64,000 bases of DNA from Nocardioides lianchengensis (GCF_900101465.1 NZ_FMZM01000002.1:310001-374000); one strand, 5' to 3'; shown: positions 22,994 to 32,426, numbered from the stretch's first letter. Numbers and translations: made by a program. Notes: generated by a model from the sequence alone, not told the origin.

Positions 22994-24727
22994 GTGCCGT
23001 GGCGAGGGCCTCGGGTCCCGAAGGAGTTCCCGACCCTCGGGCACGTCGCGCTCCAGTGGATCCGCGACACGCTCCCGATCCCGGACGGCCCGAAGATGGG
23101 CCAGCCGTTCCAGCTCTACCCCGAGCAGCAGAAGCACGTGCTGCGGAAGTACCGGCTCGACCCGAACGCCCCCGGCGACATCGGCAACGACGCCTTCCAG
23201 TACGGCGGGTCGATGGTCGTCCGCGGTCAGAAGTGGGGCAAGGACCCGATCCTGTCGGCCCTCGACCTCTTCCACGCCTTCGGCCCGTGCGACTTCGCCG
23301 GGTGGGACGCGAACGGCGAACCGGTCGGCCGGCCGCACCCGTCGCCGTGGGTCGCGGTCGCCGCGCTCAACGACGACCAGGCCAACAACACCTGGCTCCC
23401 GCTGAAGGCCATGGTCGAGGCCTCCGAGCTGGCCGACTACCCAGGCGTCGACGTCACCCTCGACAAGATCCGGCTGCCCTGCGGGAACCCCGTCGAGCGA
23501 CTCACCACCACCGCCGTCGGTCGGCTCGGTGGCCGCTTCACAAAGGTGTCGCTCACCGAGAACGGCCTGATGACCGACACGGTGAAGACCGGCGCCTCCG
23601 GCGGCCAGCGCTCGCCGCTGACGTTCGCCCAGACGCTGATCCGGTCGACCGACGGCATGAACGGCATGTGGACCGCCGCCACCAACACGTGGGACCCCAC
23701 CGAGCGGTCCCACGCCCAGCGCGTCTACGAGGCCAAGGACCCGCACATCCTCATCGACGCCCGGATCGCACGGACCCGGGTCGAGCTCGACGACGACGAG
23801 GCGCTGCAGCGGGAGATCATCTACCTCTACGGCGACAGCCTCCGCGAGCGCGGCGGCCACGTGTCGAGCCAGCGCATCACCCGCTCGGTGCGCGACAAGT
23901 CGAAGCTGGAGACCGAGCGCCGCCGGTTCTTCCTCTCCGAGATCCTGTCCGGCGAGCAGGTCCTCTGCCCCACCGAGAAGTGGGCCGCCTTCTCCCGGCC
24001 GTCCGTGCTCGCCCCCGGCGAGGCCGTCGCCCTCGGCTTCGACGGATCCCGGGCGCGAGACAAGACCACGCTGACCGCGACCCGGATCAGCGACGGCCGC
24101 GTCTTCCACCTCCGGACCTTCTCGCCGAAGTGCATGTGCGAGAAGCCCGACCACCCGCCGGCCGCGTGCACCGACCTGCGGGTCGATCGCAAGAAGGTCG
24201 ACGAGGCCGTCACCAACGCCTTCGACGGCTACAAGGTCTGGTACCTCTACGGCGACCCCTACAAGTGGGGCGAGTACATGTCGCTGTGGGCCGCCCGCTG
24301 GCCCGGCAAGGTCGTCGAGGTCCCCACCAACGTCCAGTCCCGCATGGACGCGATCCTCGACCTGTTCCTGGTCGCCCGGGACAACGACACCTTCACGCAC
24401 TCCGGCGACGCCGACCTCACCCAGCACGTCGCGGACGCCGTCATCGCGAAGGGCACCCGCAAGGCCACCAAGCCCCGCGTCGGCGCCGATGGCCAGGTCA
24501 TCGAGCACTACCTGAAGGTCGTGAAGCGCCTCGAGGGCGTCTTCATCGACGCCGCAATCTCGATGCTCCTGTCGTACGCCGCCCGGGCCCAGGCCATCGA
24601 GGACGGCGCCCTGCAGGACAAGCCGCCGCCCGCCCCGGAAGGCATCTCCGAGGACGCCGACCACGCGCTCGGTGCGAGCCATGCCGAGTTCGGCGACGCC
24701 GTCGACTGGAACAACATCCCGCTCTGA
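22994..24727 (+). CDS. terL: Terminase large subunit
   Basis: A 577-aa protein beginning at GTG 22994, 5 bp after TerS. The ATPase part carries an adapted P-loop (VVRGQKWGKDPI, near residues 76-87) and a Walker-like segment later. The nuclease part starts with VALGFDGSRARDKTTL, the first metal Asp of the RNase H-like fold, and ends around VADAVIAKGTRKA. It translocates DNA into the prohead and cuts the concatemer. Size and layout fit actinophage TerL. Confidence 0.93.
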   Translation: MPWRGPRVPKEFPTLGHVALQWIRDTLPIPDGPKMGQPFQLYPEQQKHVLRKYRLDPNAPGDIGNDAFQYGGSMVVRGQKWGKDPILSALDLFHAFGPCDFAGWDANGEPVGRPHPSPWVAVAALNDDQANNTWLPLKAMVEASELADYPGVDVTLDKIRLPCGNPVERLTTTAVGRLGGRFTKVSLTENGLMTDTVKTGASGGQRSPLTFAQTLIRSTDGMNGMWTAATNTWDPTERSHAQRVYEAKDPHILIDARIARTRVELDDDEALQREIIYLYGDSLRERGGHVSSQRITRSVRDKSKLETERRRFFLSEILSGEQVLCPTEKWAAFSRPSVLAPGEAVALGFDGSRARDKTTLTATRISDGRVFHLRTFSPKCMCEKPDHPPAACTDLRVDRKKVDEAVTNAFDGYKVWYLYGDPYKWGEYMSLWAARWPGKVVEVPTNVQSRMDAILDLFLVARDNDTFTHSGDADLTQHVADAVIAKGTRKATKPRVGADGQVIEHYLKVVKRLEGVFIDAAISMLLSYAARAQAIEDGALQDKPPPAPEGISEDADHALGASHAEFGDAVDWNNIPL

Positions 24728-24741
24728 CCCGAGGAGGACAC

Positions 24742-26037
24742 GTGGCCGACGCCGACGCACCTCCCTCCCCGCAGATGACCAACGTCCCGCAGCGCGAGCT
24801 CGGCATCGGCGACACCGGCGCCACCACCGACTGGTGGGACTCCCTGACGCTGGAGAAGGTCCCCGAGCTGCGCTGGCCGACGGCGTACGGCGTCTACGAC
24901 GACATGCTCACCAGCCCCCAGGTCGCCGGCGTCTTCTCCGCCGTTGTCCAGACCATCCTCGGCACCGGGTGGCGCCTCGACGGGACGGGCTGCCGCGAGG
25001 ACATCGTCCAGCACGTCGCCCGCGACCTGTCCGTGCCCATCGTCGGGGTCAGCGACCAGGACGACAGCTCGCTGCCGGTCGAGGACAAGTTCTCCTGGGA
25101 CGAGCACGTCGAGATCGCCATCGACGAGTACCTCCGCTACGGCCACTCGATCTACGAGCAGAAGGCCCAGTGGGGCGACGACAACCGCTGGCACCTCGCC
25201 AAGCTCGGCTGGCGCTCGGGCCGCACGATCACCCGGTACAACGTCGCGCGCGACGGCGGCCTCATCTCGCTGGAGCAGTCCGCCAGGCCGAGCCGCGGAA
25301 GCCTGACGACCGCGGTCACCGCGAAGCCGACCCCGCTCCCGGTGGGCCGGATCGTCGTGTACGTCCGCAACCGTCGCGGCGGCAACTGGCGCGGGGAGTC
25401 CGTCCTCCGCCCGTCGTACCCCGCCTGGATGATGAGCAGCCGCGGTCAGCGCCTGGAGCTCATCCTCGGCGAACGCGCCGGCGCCCCCGTCGTCGTCTAC
25501 GAAGCCGCCCAGGGCGAGACCGACCTGACGAAGGGCAAGGCAATCGCCACCGCCGTCCGAGTCGGACGCGAGGCCGGCGTCGCGATCCCCGCCGGCGCGA
25601 AGCTGACCCTGAAGGGCATCGACGGCACCCTGCCCGACCTGGACAAGGTCATCCGCCGCCACGACGAGCGGATCGCCGGGTCGATGCTCGCGAACTTCCT
25701 CAACCTCGGATCCCAGTCCGGCACCGGGTCCTACGCGCTCGGCTCGACCTTCTTCAACGCCTTCGTCCTCGCGCTCCAGAAGACGGCGAAAGACATCGCG
25801 CGGACCGCCTCGCGGCACGTCGTCGCCGACCTCGTCCGCTGGAACTGGCCCGGCGAGCGCGCGCCGTGCCTCGTCTTCGACGAGATCGGCGCACGCCGCG
25901 ACGCCCTCGTCCAGGCCCTCGCCACCCTCGTCCAGGCCGGCGTACTGACCGCCGACCAGGACCTTGAGCAGTTCGTCCGCGCCGCGATCGGCGTCCCCGC
26001 GCGCGACGGCGCCCGCCCACCCCTGGAGGAATCGTGA
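24742..26037 (+). CDS. Portal protein (DUF935 / Mu gp29-like)
   Basis: A 431-aa protein; GTG 24742 lies 4 nt after GAGGAGGAC. The conserved blocks VYDDMLTSPQVAGVFSAVVQ, YGHSIYEQ, RGGNWRGESVLRPSYPAW, GAPVVVYE and the C-terminal IGVPARDG resemble DUF935 portals. Portals form the dodecameric DNA gate at the capsid vertex. Overlaps the protease gene by 4 bp. Confidence 0.88.
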   Translation: MADADAPPSPQMTNVPQRELGIGDTGATTDWWDSLTLEKVPELRWPTAYGVYDDMLTSPQVAGVFSAVVQTILGTGWRLDGTGCREDIVQHVARDLSVPIVGVSDQDDSSLPVEDKFSWDEHVEIAIDEYLRYGHSIYEQKAQWGDDNRWHLAKLGWRSGRTITRYNVARDGGLISLEQSARPSRGSLTTAVTAKPTPLPVGRIVVYVRNRRGGNWRGESVLRPSYPAWMMSSRGQRLELILGERAGAPVVVYEAAQGETDLTKGKAIATAVRVGREAGVAIPAGAKLTLKGIDGTLPDLDKVIRRHDERIAGSMLANFLNLGSQSGTGSYALGSTFFNAFVLALQKTAKDIARTASRHVVADLVRWNWPGERAPCLVFDEIGARRDALVQALATLVQAGVLTADQDLEQFVRAAIGVPARDGARPPLEES

Positions 26038-27356
26038 GCACGAAGAGCCCGACGAAGCGGTCGCGGCTGCGCACCGCGGCCGCCCTGAAGGCCGATGCCG
26101 CCCTGCTGCTCGGCCAGCCCTCCCGCGCGGCCCTCGCCGCCGCGGACGACGACCAGGCACCGCAGCCCGCACCCGACAGCGGCGAGCTGTGGCTCTACGG
26201 CCCGGTCGGCGGCTGGTGGCGCGGCTTCAACGCCGAGTCCGTCGCGGAGGCCCTGCGCTCCCTCGACGTCGGCACCCTCTACGTCCGGATCCACTCGCCC
26301 GGCGGCTACGCGCCCGACGGCATCGCGATCGCCAACCTGCTCCGCAACCACCGGGCCAAGGTCATCGTCGTCGTCGACGGGCTCGCCGCCTCGGCCGCGT
26401 CCGTCATCGCGATCGCCGGCGACGAGATCGTCATGTGCCCCGGCTCGCAGATGATGCTGCACGACGCCTCCACCTACGGCTACGGGAACGCCGCCGAGCT
26501 CCGGCGGCAGGCCGACTGGATCGACGGCCAGAGCGAGAACTACGCGGGCGTCTACCAGTACAAGGCCGGCGGCACCGTCGCCCAGTGGCGCGAGGTCATG
26601 CTCGCCAACGACGGCACCGGCACCTGGTACACCGCCGAGGGCGCCGTCTCCGCGAACCTCGCCACCGAGGTCGGCACCCGCACCGCCGTCGGCAGCCCGC
26701 CGACCGCTCCCGACGAGGACGACTTCGACGACGAGGACATCCTCGCCCGCCTCGAGCACGACCTCCGCCTCCTGGAGGCCGTCCCCCCGGCTGCCCTCGC
26801 CGCCTGGCAGGGCCAGCCCATCAAGCCCCCGACCGCGTCCGCGGGCGGGACCACCCAACCGGAAGGAGCTGCTGTCGTGGACTTCAACGACACGCAGATC
26901 GCGGCCCTGCGCGAGCAGGTCGGTTTCCCCGCGGACGCGGACGCCGACACCATCGTCGCGGCCGTGACCGAGGCGCTCGCTGAGAGTGCCGACCCCAAGG
27001 TGACCACCCAGGTCCCCGAGGGCATGAAGCTCGTCTCGGCGACCGTCTTCGACGACGTGACGGCGAAGGCCGAGCGCGGCGCCAAGGCGGCCGAGGAGCT
27101 GCTGACGATGCAGACCAACTCGTTCCTCGACCGGTTCAAGGACCGGTTCCCGCCGACCGACGAGGCCCGGGCGAAGTGGGCGGCCGACTTCCGCCGTGAC
27201 CCGGCCGGGACCGAGAAGTACCTGTCCGCGGCCGCTCCGCTGGTGCCCACCGGCGAGATCGGCCACGGCGACGTCCCGGCGACCGCCGGCGGCGGCGCCA
27301 CCACGTCCCTCGCCGAGGTCCGCGAGGACCCCGGCTACAAGAGCTGGGAGATCTGA
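26034..27356 (+). CDS. ClpP-type head maturation protease fused to scaffold
   Basis: A 440-aa protein. Residues about 45-220 are a ClpP/crotonase-like protease: VRIHSPGGYAPDG, the Ser within LAASAASVIAIAGDE, the His in QMMLHDAST, and a downstream acidic site. After a Pro/Asp linker the C-terminal 160 residues are a helical scaffold-like segment (FNDTQIAALREQVGF, DDVTAKAERGAKAAEELL). A good internal ribosome binding site and in-frame GTG at 26877 would yield the scaffold alone. The fusion would assemble the prohead and then degrade the scaffold. Confidence 0.88.
   Translation: MSTKSPTKRSRLRTAAALKADAALLLGQPSRAALAAADDDQAPQPAPDSGELWLYGPVGGWWRGFNAESVAEALRSLDVGTLYVRIHSPGGYAPDGIAIANLLRNHRAKVIVVVDGLAASAASVIAIAGDEIVMCPGSQMMLHDASTYGYGNAAELRRQADWIDGQSENYAGVYQYKAGGTVAQWREVMLANDGTGTWYTAEGAVSANLATEVGTRTAVGSPPTAPDEDDFDDEDILARLEHDLRLLEAVPPAALAAWQGQPIKPPTASAGGTTQPEGAAVVDFNDTQIAALREQVGFPADADADTIVAAVTEALAESADPKVTTQVPEGMKLVSATVFDDVTAKAERGAKAAEELLTMQTNSFLDRFKDRFPPTDEARAKWAADFRRDPAGTEKYLSAAAPLVPTGEIGHGDVPATAGGGATTSLAEVREDPGYKSWEI
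26877..27356 (+). CDS. Nested scaffold protein from internal start
   Basis: GGAAGGAG (26861-26868) lies 8 nt before an in-frame GTG at 26877, exactly at the junction between protease and scaffold parts. The product would be 159 aa (MDFNDTQIAALREQ onward). The arrangement matches lambda C/Nu3 and Mu I/Z, where the scaffold is made from a nested gene. Confidence 0.6.
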   Translation: MDFNDTQIAALREQVGFPADADADTIVAAVTEALAESADPKVTTQVPEGMKLVSATVFDDVTAKAERGAKAAEELLTMQTNSFLDRFKDRFPPTDEARAKWAADFRRDPAGTEKYLSAAAPLVPTGEIGHGDVPATAGGGATTSLAEVREDPGYKSWEI

Positions 27357-27358
27357 GC

Positions 27359-27778
27359 ATGGGTGCCATCCCGCAGGTCCGGAAGACCGGGCCCAAGTCC
27401 TACCCCGCCGCCGAGGCCGTCGTCGGCGGCCAGCTGGTCGAGGGCCGCGCGGCCAGCAAGGTCGGCGTCGCTGCCGCCGGGTCGGTCAAGGTCCTCGGCG
27501 TCAGCCTCAACGACGCCGTCGCCGTCCTCGTCACCGACCCGGTCGGCGGCGTCCTGAACACCGCACCGCTCGGGACCCGGGTCAACGTCGCCAAGGGCGT
27601 CGAGGTCCCGGTCAAGTACGCCGCGGCCGCCGCGCTGGGCGACAAGCTCATCGCCGCCTCGAACGGCCGTGTCACGCCCGCGGGGGCGAACCCCGATGCC
27701 CGAACCATCGTGGGCGAGTGCACCGAGCCGGCGGGCGTCACCGTCGTCGACTCGGTCGCCAAGGCCTGGATCTACTGA
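27359..27778 (+). CDS. Head decoration / DUF2190-like protein
   Basis: A 139-aa beta-rich, Val/Ala/Gly-rich protein (VVGGQLVEGRAASKVGVAA, KVLGVSLNDAVAVL, VNVAKGVEVPVKY). It sits between scaffold/protease and major capsid, where lambda D-type or DUF2190 decoration proteins are found. The ATG at 27359 is 2 bp after the previous stop. Confidence 0.7.
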   Translation: MGAIPQVRKTGPKSYPAAEAVVGGQLVEGRAASKVGVAAAGSVKVLGVSLNDAVAVLVTDPVGGVLNTAPLGTRVNVAKGVEVPVKYAAAAALGDKLIAASNGRVTPAGANPDARTIVGECTEPAGVTVVDSVAKAWIY

Positions 27779-27791
27779 GGAGCGCAACCAG

Positions 27792-28706
27792 ATGACTCAG
27801 CTCACCCTGGACGGTGGCCGCAAGATCACCGTCGACGACATCCGCCGGAACCCCCTGTGGCTCCCCGCGCGGATCCTGGAGCTGCTCGACGGGCAGTTCA
27901 TCGACGACATCCTCCTGCGCTACGAGGGCGACGCCAGCACCATCGCCTTCGAGGAGGGCTCGTCCCTGTTCCTCGACGACGAGATCCAGGAGCTCCTCGA
28001 GTTCGAGGAGATCCCCGTCGCCGGCTACCAGCGCGGCCTGCCCCGCGTCGCGCTGGCGACCCGCAAGGGTCTCGGCGTCCGGGTCTCGGAGGACATGCGC
28101 CGGGAGAACAACATCGGCGCCATCAACCGTCAGGTCCTCGCCCTGACGAACACGATGATCCGGGCCCGCTTCCTTGCCATGCGCCAGCTGGTGATGAACC
28201 CGGCGATCCCGACCATCCCGGCGTCGGCCGCGTGGAACACCTCCTCGGGCCGCCCGCGGAAGGACTTCGCCGCCGCGATGGAGGTCGTCGCCTCCGCCGG
28301 CAACGACACGGTCGACACCACCGAGAACTACGAGGCCGACACCACGGTCATGCCGGGCAGCATCACCCCGATCCTGCTCGACAACGAGGACTTCCTGAAG
28401 GTCTACGGCGGGGACATGGCGAGCAAGAACATCGCCTACACCGGCAAGCTCGAGCAGGACGTCCTCGGCATGCTCGGCCTCAAGGCGCGGTTCTGGCCCA
28501 ACGACCGGGTCCTGGTCTGCCAGCGCAAGACCATCGGGTTCTACACCGACCCGCGGCCGCTGGAGGTCACCCCGCTCTACCCGGAGGGCAACGGCCCGAA
28601 CGGCGGCCCGACCGAGTCGCACCGCGTCGACGCCACCATGAAGCGCGGCATGGGGATCGACCAGCCCCTCGCCGCGTGCTGGATCACGGGCGTGGTGGAG
28701 GACTGA
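27792..28706 (+). CDS. Major capsid protein
   Basis: A 304-aa protein (MTQLTLDGGRKITVDDI onward) with the expected length and position. Features include an E-loop-like region (DDEIQELLEFEEIPVAG), LATRKGLGVRVSEDMRREN, NTMIRARFLAMRQLVMNPAI and a C-terminal DQPLAACWITGVVED. Probably an HK97-fold capsid of the Mu/actinophage type. The start is 13 bp after the previous stop. Confidence 0.85.
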   Translation: MTQLTLDGGRKITVDDIRRNPLWLPARILELLDGQFIDDILLRYEGDASTIAFEEGSSLFLDDEIQELLEFEEIPVAGYQRGLPRVALATRKGLGVRVSEDMRRENNIGAINRQVLALTNTMIRARFLAMRQLVMNPAIPTIPASAAWNTSSGRPRKDFAAAMEVVASAGNDTVDTTENYEADTTVMPGSITPILLDNEDFLKVYGGDMASKNIAYTGKLEQDVLGMLGLKARFWPNDRVLVCQRKTIGFYTDPRPLEVTPLYPEGNGPNGGPTESHRVDATMKRGMGIDQPLAACWITGVVED

Positions 28707-29215
28707 TGGACCTCAACGACGTGAAGGCCGGCAAGTACCAGCTGGTCGCGGTCCGCTGGGACCAGATCACCTCCGAGCCGGGCAAGCCGCTCGACTACAT
28801 CCGGCACCGCCGCGGCGACATCGTCGAGCTCAACGCTGCCGACGCCCGGCGGCTCGTGAAGGCCGGCGCCGTGGTGAAGCCCGGCCAGCTGGAGAAGAAC
28901 GCCGCCGAGGAGGCCCGGGCCCTGGCCGAGCGTGCCGCGGCGGACTACCAGGCGATCCTGGCCGGGCTCCCCGAGGACGTCCGCGCCGAGATCGCGCCGG
29001 GCACCGTGCCCCAGACGCCGGGATCCCCGGCGCCCGGGAGCGGCAGCGACGAGAAGCCGGCGACGGACGCGAGCATCGAGCTCATCACGGCGTACGTCGG
29101 TGACGACAAGGACCGCGCCGCGGAGTTCCTCACCGCCGAGCAGGGCAAGGGCGAGTCCGCCCGGGCCACGCTGGTGAAGAAGCTCCAGAGCGTCGCCGAC
29201 GGCGGTGGGTCCTGA
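28706..29215 (+). CDS. Head-region protein, 169 aa
   Basis: ATG 28706 overlaps the capsid stop (TGATG). It has an ordered N-terminal part (VAVRWDQITSEPGKPLDYIR, HRRGDIVELNAADARRLVKA), a coiled-coil-like stretch, a Pro/Gly linker and a C-terminal helical knot (AEFLTAEQGKGESARATLVK). Probably a minor head or connector protein; not identified further. Confidence 0.7.
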   Translation: MDLNDVKAGKYQLVAVRWDQITSEPGKPLDYIRHRRGDIVELNAADARRLVKAGAVVKPGQLEKNAAEEARALAERAAADYQAILAGLPEDVRAEIAPGTVPQTPGSPAPGSGSDEKPATDASIELITAYVGDDKDRAAEFLTAEQGKGESARATLVKKLQSVADGGGS

Positions 29216-29502
29216 TGCTCGTCGTCGACCAGCTGGTCACGGCGACCGACGGCGACGAGGGCGGTGAGGCCAGCGAGACCCGCGAGGACCTCACCGCCTT
29301 CGTCCGGCTCGCCGACGGCGGGAAGGTGCGCCTCACCAGCGGCGACACCGTCCCGGCCGACGCCGACGAGGAGCACGTGCAGCGCCTCGTCGACGCCGGC
29401 GTCCTGACCGAGGCGCCCGACGCCCCGGTCCCGTCCCCGCCGCCCGCGCCCCGCACCCGGGCACCGCGCGGCAGCGTGTCCGGCGAGGACACGGGCGACT
29501 GA
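29215..29502 (+). CDS. Hypothetical head-tail region protein, 95 aa
   Basis: ATG 29215 overlaps the previous stop by 1 bp. A short beta-like domain (FVRLADGGKVRLTSGDTVPA and EEHVQRLVDAGVLTE) is followed by a Pro/Arg-rich tail. The VQRLVDAGVL segment resembles RRLVKAGAV of the preceding protein. Confidence 0.65.
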   Translation: MLVVDQLVTATDGDEGGEASETREDLTAFVRLADGGKVRLTSGDTVPADADEEHVQRLVDAGVLTEAPDAPVPSPPPAPRTRAPRGSVSGEDTGD

Positions 29503-29912
29503 TGGCGCTCACCGGCCTGGCAGCGCACGTCACGAAGGAGTCGATCGCGAAGCTGCTGCTGGGCCGGTCCCCTGACCTGCTCGACGAGGACGTCCCTGAG
29601 GACCGACTCGACGAGTGGGTCAGGGGAGTCGCCGCCAAGGTCGTCCCCTACGTCGGGACCAACCCGCCCGAGGGCGCGCCCCGCGACATCGCGCTCGACG
29701 CGATCGCCTACGAGGTCGCCTCCGAGATCGAGTACTCCCTCTTCCCCGAGCAGCAGGAGCAGGGGAACATCGGCCGCGGCTACCACCTGCACCAGAAGTA
29801 CCTGGAGATGCTCGCCCAGCTCGGCACCTTCCCCACCGAGGGGCCAGGCGTCATCCCCGGGCCCGGGCCGGTCGGCTCGTTCCCGCCGCCCGAGCCCGAG
29901 ATCTGCTGGTGA
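29502..29912 (+). CDS. Head-tail connector protein
   Basis: A 136-aa protein with helices typical of gp6-like connectors (LAAHVTKESIAKLLLG, RLDEWVRGVAAKVVPYV, DIALDAIAYEVASEIEYSLF) and a Pro-rich C-terminus. Position after capsid genes supports a neck-connector role. Confidence 0.7.
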   Translation: MALTGLAAHVTKESIAKLLLGRSPDLLDEDVPEDRLDEWVRGVAAKVVPYVGTNPPEGAPRDIALDAIAYEVASEIEYSLFPEQQEQGNIGRGYHLHQKYLEMLAQLGTFPTEGPGVIPGPGPVGSFPPPEPEICW

Positions 29913-29916
29913 GCTG

Positions 29917-30336
29917 ATGCTCGCGATTGACGTCGACGTCTCCGCGGGCACCGAGCTCCTGCAGCAGATCATCGACCGGCTCGACAACCCCCGCGACGCA
30001 CTCACCGTCCTCGGTGACCTGCTCGGCGACTACGAGCGCGAGGTCTTCGCCACCGACGGCTTCGGGACCTGGGCGACGCTTGACCCGGCCACCGTCCGAG
30101 CGAAGGACTGCAACCGGATCCTCGTCGACACCGGCGAGGCTCTGCGGCACCTGACCGGCAGCCCGGACATCTCCGGGGAGTCAGTCACCGCCTCCGGCCC
30201 GTCGTACCTCGACTACCTCCGACAGGGCGCTCGCGGGATGCCGAAGCGCGACGCCACCCCGACTCCGACCCCCGCCCACCTCGACGACTGGGCCGAGGGT
30301 CTCCTCGGCTCGCTCGTCCACGGGAGACGCCGATGA
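29917..30336 (+). CDS. Tail completion / virion morphogenesis-like protein
   Basis: A 139-aa protein: LLQQIIDRLDNPRDALTVLG, LGDYEREVFATDGFGTWATL, ILVDTGEALRHLTG. The GxWAxLxPxT and LVDTGxLRxSLT pattern is that of the phage virion morphogenesis / HK97 gp10-type family, which joins head and tail. Overlaps the next gene by 4 bp. Confidence 0.78.
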   Translation: MLAIDVDVSAGTELLQQIIDRLDNPRDALTVLGDLLGDYEREVFATDGFGTWATLDPATVRAKDCNRILVDTGEALRHLTGSPDISGESVTASGPSYLDYLRQGARGMPKRDATPTPTPAHLDDWAEGLLGSLVHGRRR

Positions 30337-30893
30337 GCACCGCTACCGTCCGAGGCGCCGACGACCTCTGCGTCGCCGTCGAGAACCTGCTGCGCGAGAA
30401 GCTGCCCGTCCTGGTCGAGGTCCTCGGCCTGGAGGACCGGTACAAGCCGGTCAAGGAGTGGCAGCAGCTCCCCACCATCGAGGCGCTCGCGTCGGCACGG
30501 TTCCCCGCCGTCGCTATCACCTCGCCCGGCCTCACCGGCCCGCCGACGTACAGCCGCGCGAGCGACGCCTGGACAGCGACGTGGCGCATCGCCGTGGGGA
30601 TCTACGACCGCGGCCGCGACCACGACGACACCCAGGCCCGCGTCCGGGACTGGTGCTCGTTCATCCGGACCGTCTGCCTCGTCAACCGCAGCCTCGGCGG
30701 CGTCGCTACCGGCGTCACCTGGGTCGGTGAGGAGTACCGCCTGGTCCCGCAGAAGGACAAGGCCCGCACCTTCGCCGGCGGCGCGGTCGCCCTCGACGTC
30801 ACCGCCTCCGGCCTCTTCGACCTCGGCGCCGACGTCCTGCCCACGGTCCTCAGCACGCACCCGTCCCTCTCCGTCCGCACACACCAGGAGTAG
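30333..30893 (+). CDS. Tail terminator-like protein
   Basis: A 186-aa protein immediately upstream of the sheath gene. FPAVAITSPGLTG and ATWRIAVGIYDRGRDHDDTQ, with a C-terminal ALDVTASGLFDLGAD, resemble minor tail/terminator proteins with a central sheet. Assigned mainly by position. Confidence 0.65.
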   Translation: MSTATVRGADDLCVAVENLLREKLPVLVEVLGLEDRYKPVKEWQQLPTIEALASARFPAVAITSPGLTGPPTYSRASDAWTATWRIAVGIYDRGRDHDDTQARVRDWCSFIRTVCLVNRSLGGVATGVTWVGEEYRLVPQKDKARTFAGGAVALDVTASGLFDLGADVLPTVLSTHPSLSVRTHQE

Positions 30894-30897
30894 CCGC

Positions 30898-32022
30898 ATG
30901 TCCCGTCCTCAGATCATCGTCAACGTCACCGGGGCGCTCCCGCGCCGCGGGACGCCGACGGCGACCGGCACCGCCTTCCTGGTGTACGCCGGCGCCACCG
31001 GACCCACTGCCCCCAAGGAGTGCCTCTCCTCGGCCGACGCCACCGCGGCCGCCGTCCCGGACACCGTCGCCGCGTTCGTCGGCGACGCCCTGGAGCAGGG
31101 CGCCCCGAAGGTCGTCATCGTCCGTGCCACCGCGACCGACGTCGCCGCCGTCACCGAAGCCGAGTGGACCGCCGGCCTGCGGAAGCTGACGAAGGACTTC
31201 GGCCCGGGCCAGGTCTGCATCCCCGGCATCACGACCGCCGCGGCGTACGCCGCGCTGGTCGACCACGCCGAGGAGTTCACTGAGCGCACCGTGCTGCTCG
31301 ACACCCCTTCGACCGTCGTCGCCGCGACCACGGCCACGGCCGCGACCGGTCTCAACGCCGCCGACGGCTCCATCCGGGCCAGCATGGTCGGCCCCTGGGT
31401 CACCGTCCCCGGCCCGGCCGGCACCACCCGCAACGTTCCGGGCTCCGTGATCGCCGCCGGCCTCGCCGCCCGCGGGGACGCCGCCGTGGGGCACACCAAC
31501 CAGGCGCCGATCTTCGACCAGGGCCGCGACGCCGGGCTCGTGCGACGCGGGGTGACCGTCACGACCGTCTTCAGCGACGTCGACGCCGACACGCTGTACG
31601 ACGCCGGGGTCAACCTCATCCGGCTCGTCAACGGGAAGCCGACGCTCACCGCCTGGCGGTCGCTGTCCGACGACCCCATCTTCCGCCAGCTCAACGTCGG
31701 CCGGCTCGCCATGTCGCTCGTCACCGGCATGAGCGGCACCATGCTGAAGTTCCTCGGCCGGCAGATCGACGGCCGTGGCCAGCTCTTCGCCGAGACCGAG
31801 GGCGCCCTCCGCGGGCTCCTGCTCGAGCTCTACGGCGCCGGCGCGCTCTACGGCGAGACCGCCGACGACGCCTTCGACGTCGACTGCAGCTTCGCCAACA
31901 ACCCGCCCCAGTCGATCGCACAGGGGCAGGTCTTCGCGGCCGCCGAGGTTGCCGCCACCGCCCACACCGAGCGGATCACCATCGCCGTGGTGACCGCCGT
32001 CGCTGAAGGAGTCGCCGCGTGA
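30898..32022 (+). CDS. Contractile tail sheath protein
   Basis: A 374-aa protein. Sheath features are visible: an N-terminal strand (RPQIIVNVTG), a Rossmann-like insertion (GPGQVCIPGITTAAAYAALV, RTVLLDTPS), GPWVTVPGP...VPGSVIAAGLAARGD (typical VPPSGxxAGxxA-like block), LYDAGVNLIRLVNGKPTLTA and a C-terminal strand exchange region. It follows a tail terminator and precedes the tube, the normal myovirus order. This gene is the key evidence for a contractile tail. Confidence 0.88.
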   Translation: MSRPQIIVNVTGALPRRGTPTATGTAFLVYAGATGPTAPKECLSSADATAAAVPDTVAAFVGDALEQGAPKVVIVRATATDVAAVTEAEWTAGLRKLTKDFGPGQVCIPGITTAAAYAALVDHAEEFTERTVLLDTPSTVVAATTATAATGLNAADGSIRASMVGPWVTVPGPAGTTRNVPGSVIAAGLAARGDAAVGHTNQAPIFDQGRDAGLVRRGVTVTTVFSDVDADTLYDAGVNLIRLVNGKPTLTAWRSLSDDPIFRQLNVGRLAMSLVTGMSGTMLKFLGRQIDGRGQLFAETEGALRGLLLELYGAGALYGETADDAFDVDCSFANNPPQSIAQGQVFAAAEVAATAHTERITIAVVTAVAEGVAA

Positions 32023-32426
32023 GCACGCAGAGCCAGTACCTGATCACCGCTGTCATCGACGGGGCGCCCACCGGCGCCTGGGACACCCGCTCCGGCGGCG
32101 AGTCCACCGCCGACATCACCAAGCGCCGCCCGGGCGGGACCACGAAGGAGAAGACCTACGCCTCTCGGCCGACCACGGGCGCCGTCACCATCGGCCGCGG
32201 CTACGAGCGCGAGCGCGACATCGAGCTCGGCCGCCGGCTGCGGACCCGCAACGGCCGCGCGCGGGTCGTCATCACCGAGCAGCCCCTCGACGACGACGGC
32301 CTGCCTTGGGGCAAGCCGACGATCTTCATCGGCCGGCTCTCGTCCATCAACACCGGCGACGTCGACTCCAACTCCGACGAGCCCCGCGACTGCGAGCTCG
32401 TCGCCGAGATCGAGGAGGTCGCCTGA
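32019..32426 (+). CDS. Tail tube protein
   Basis: A 135-aa beta-rich protein from GTG 32019 (GTGA overlap with the sheath). Order of strands (QYLITAVIDGAPTG, DTRSGGESTADITKRRPGG, VTIGRGYERERDIELGRRL) and length fit Mu/P2-like tube proteins. Confidence 0.8.
   Translation: MSTQSQYLITAVIDGAPTGAWDTRSGGESTADITKRRPGGTTKEKTYASRPTTGAVTIGRGYERERDIELGRRLRTRNGRARVVITEQPLDDDGLPWGKPTIFIGRLSSINTGDVDSNSDEPRDCELVAEIEEVA

Noticed and set aside
22999..26037. 1012-codon open frame over terL and portal
   Set aside because: The first half is a shadow of terL in another frame; only the part from GTG 24742 is the portal.
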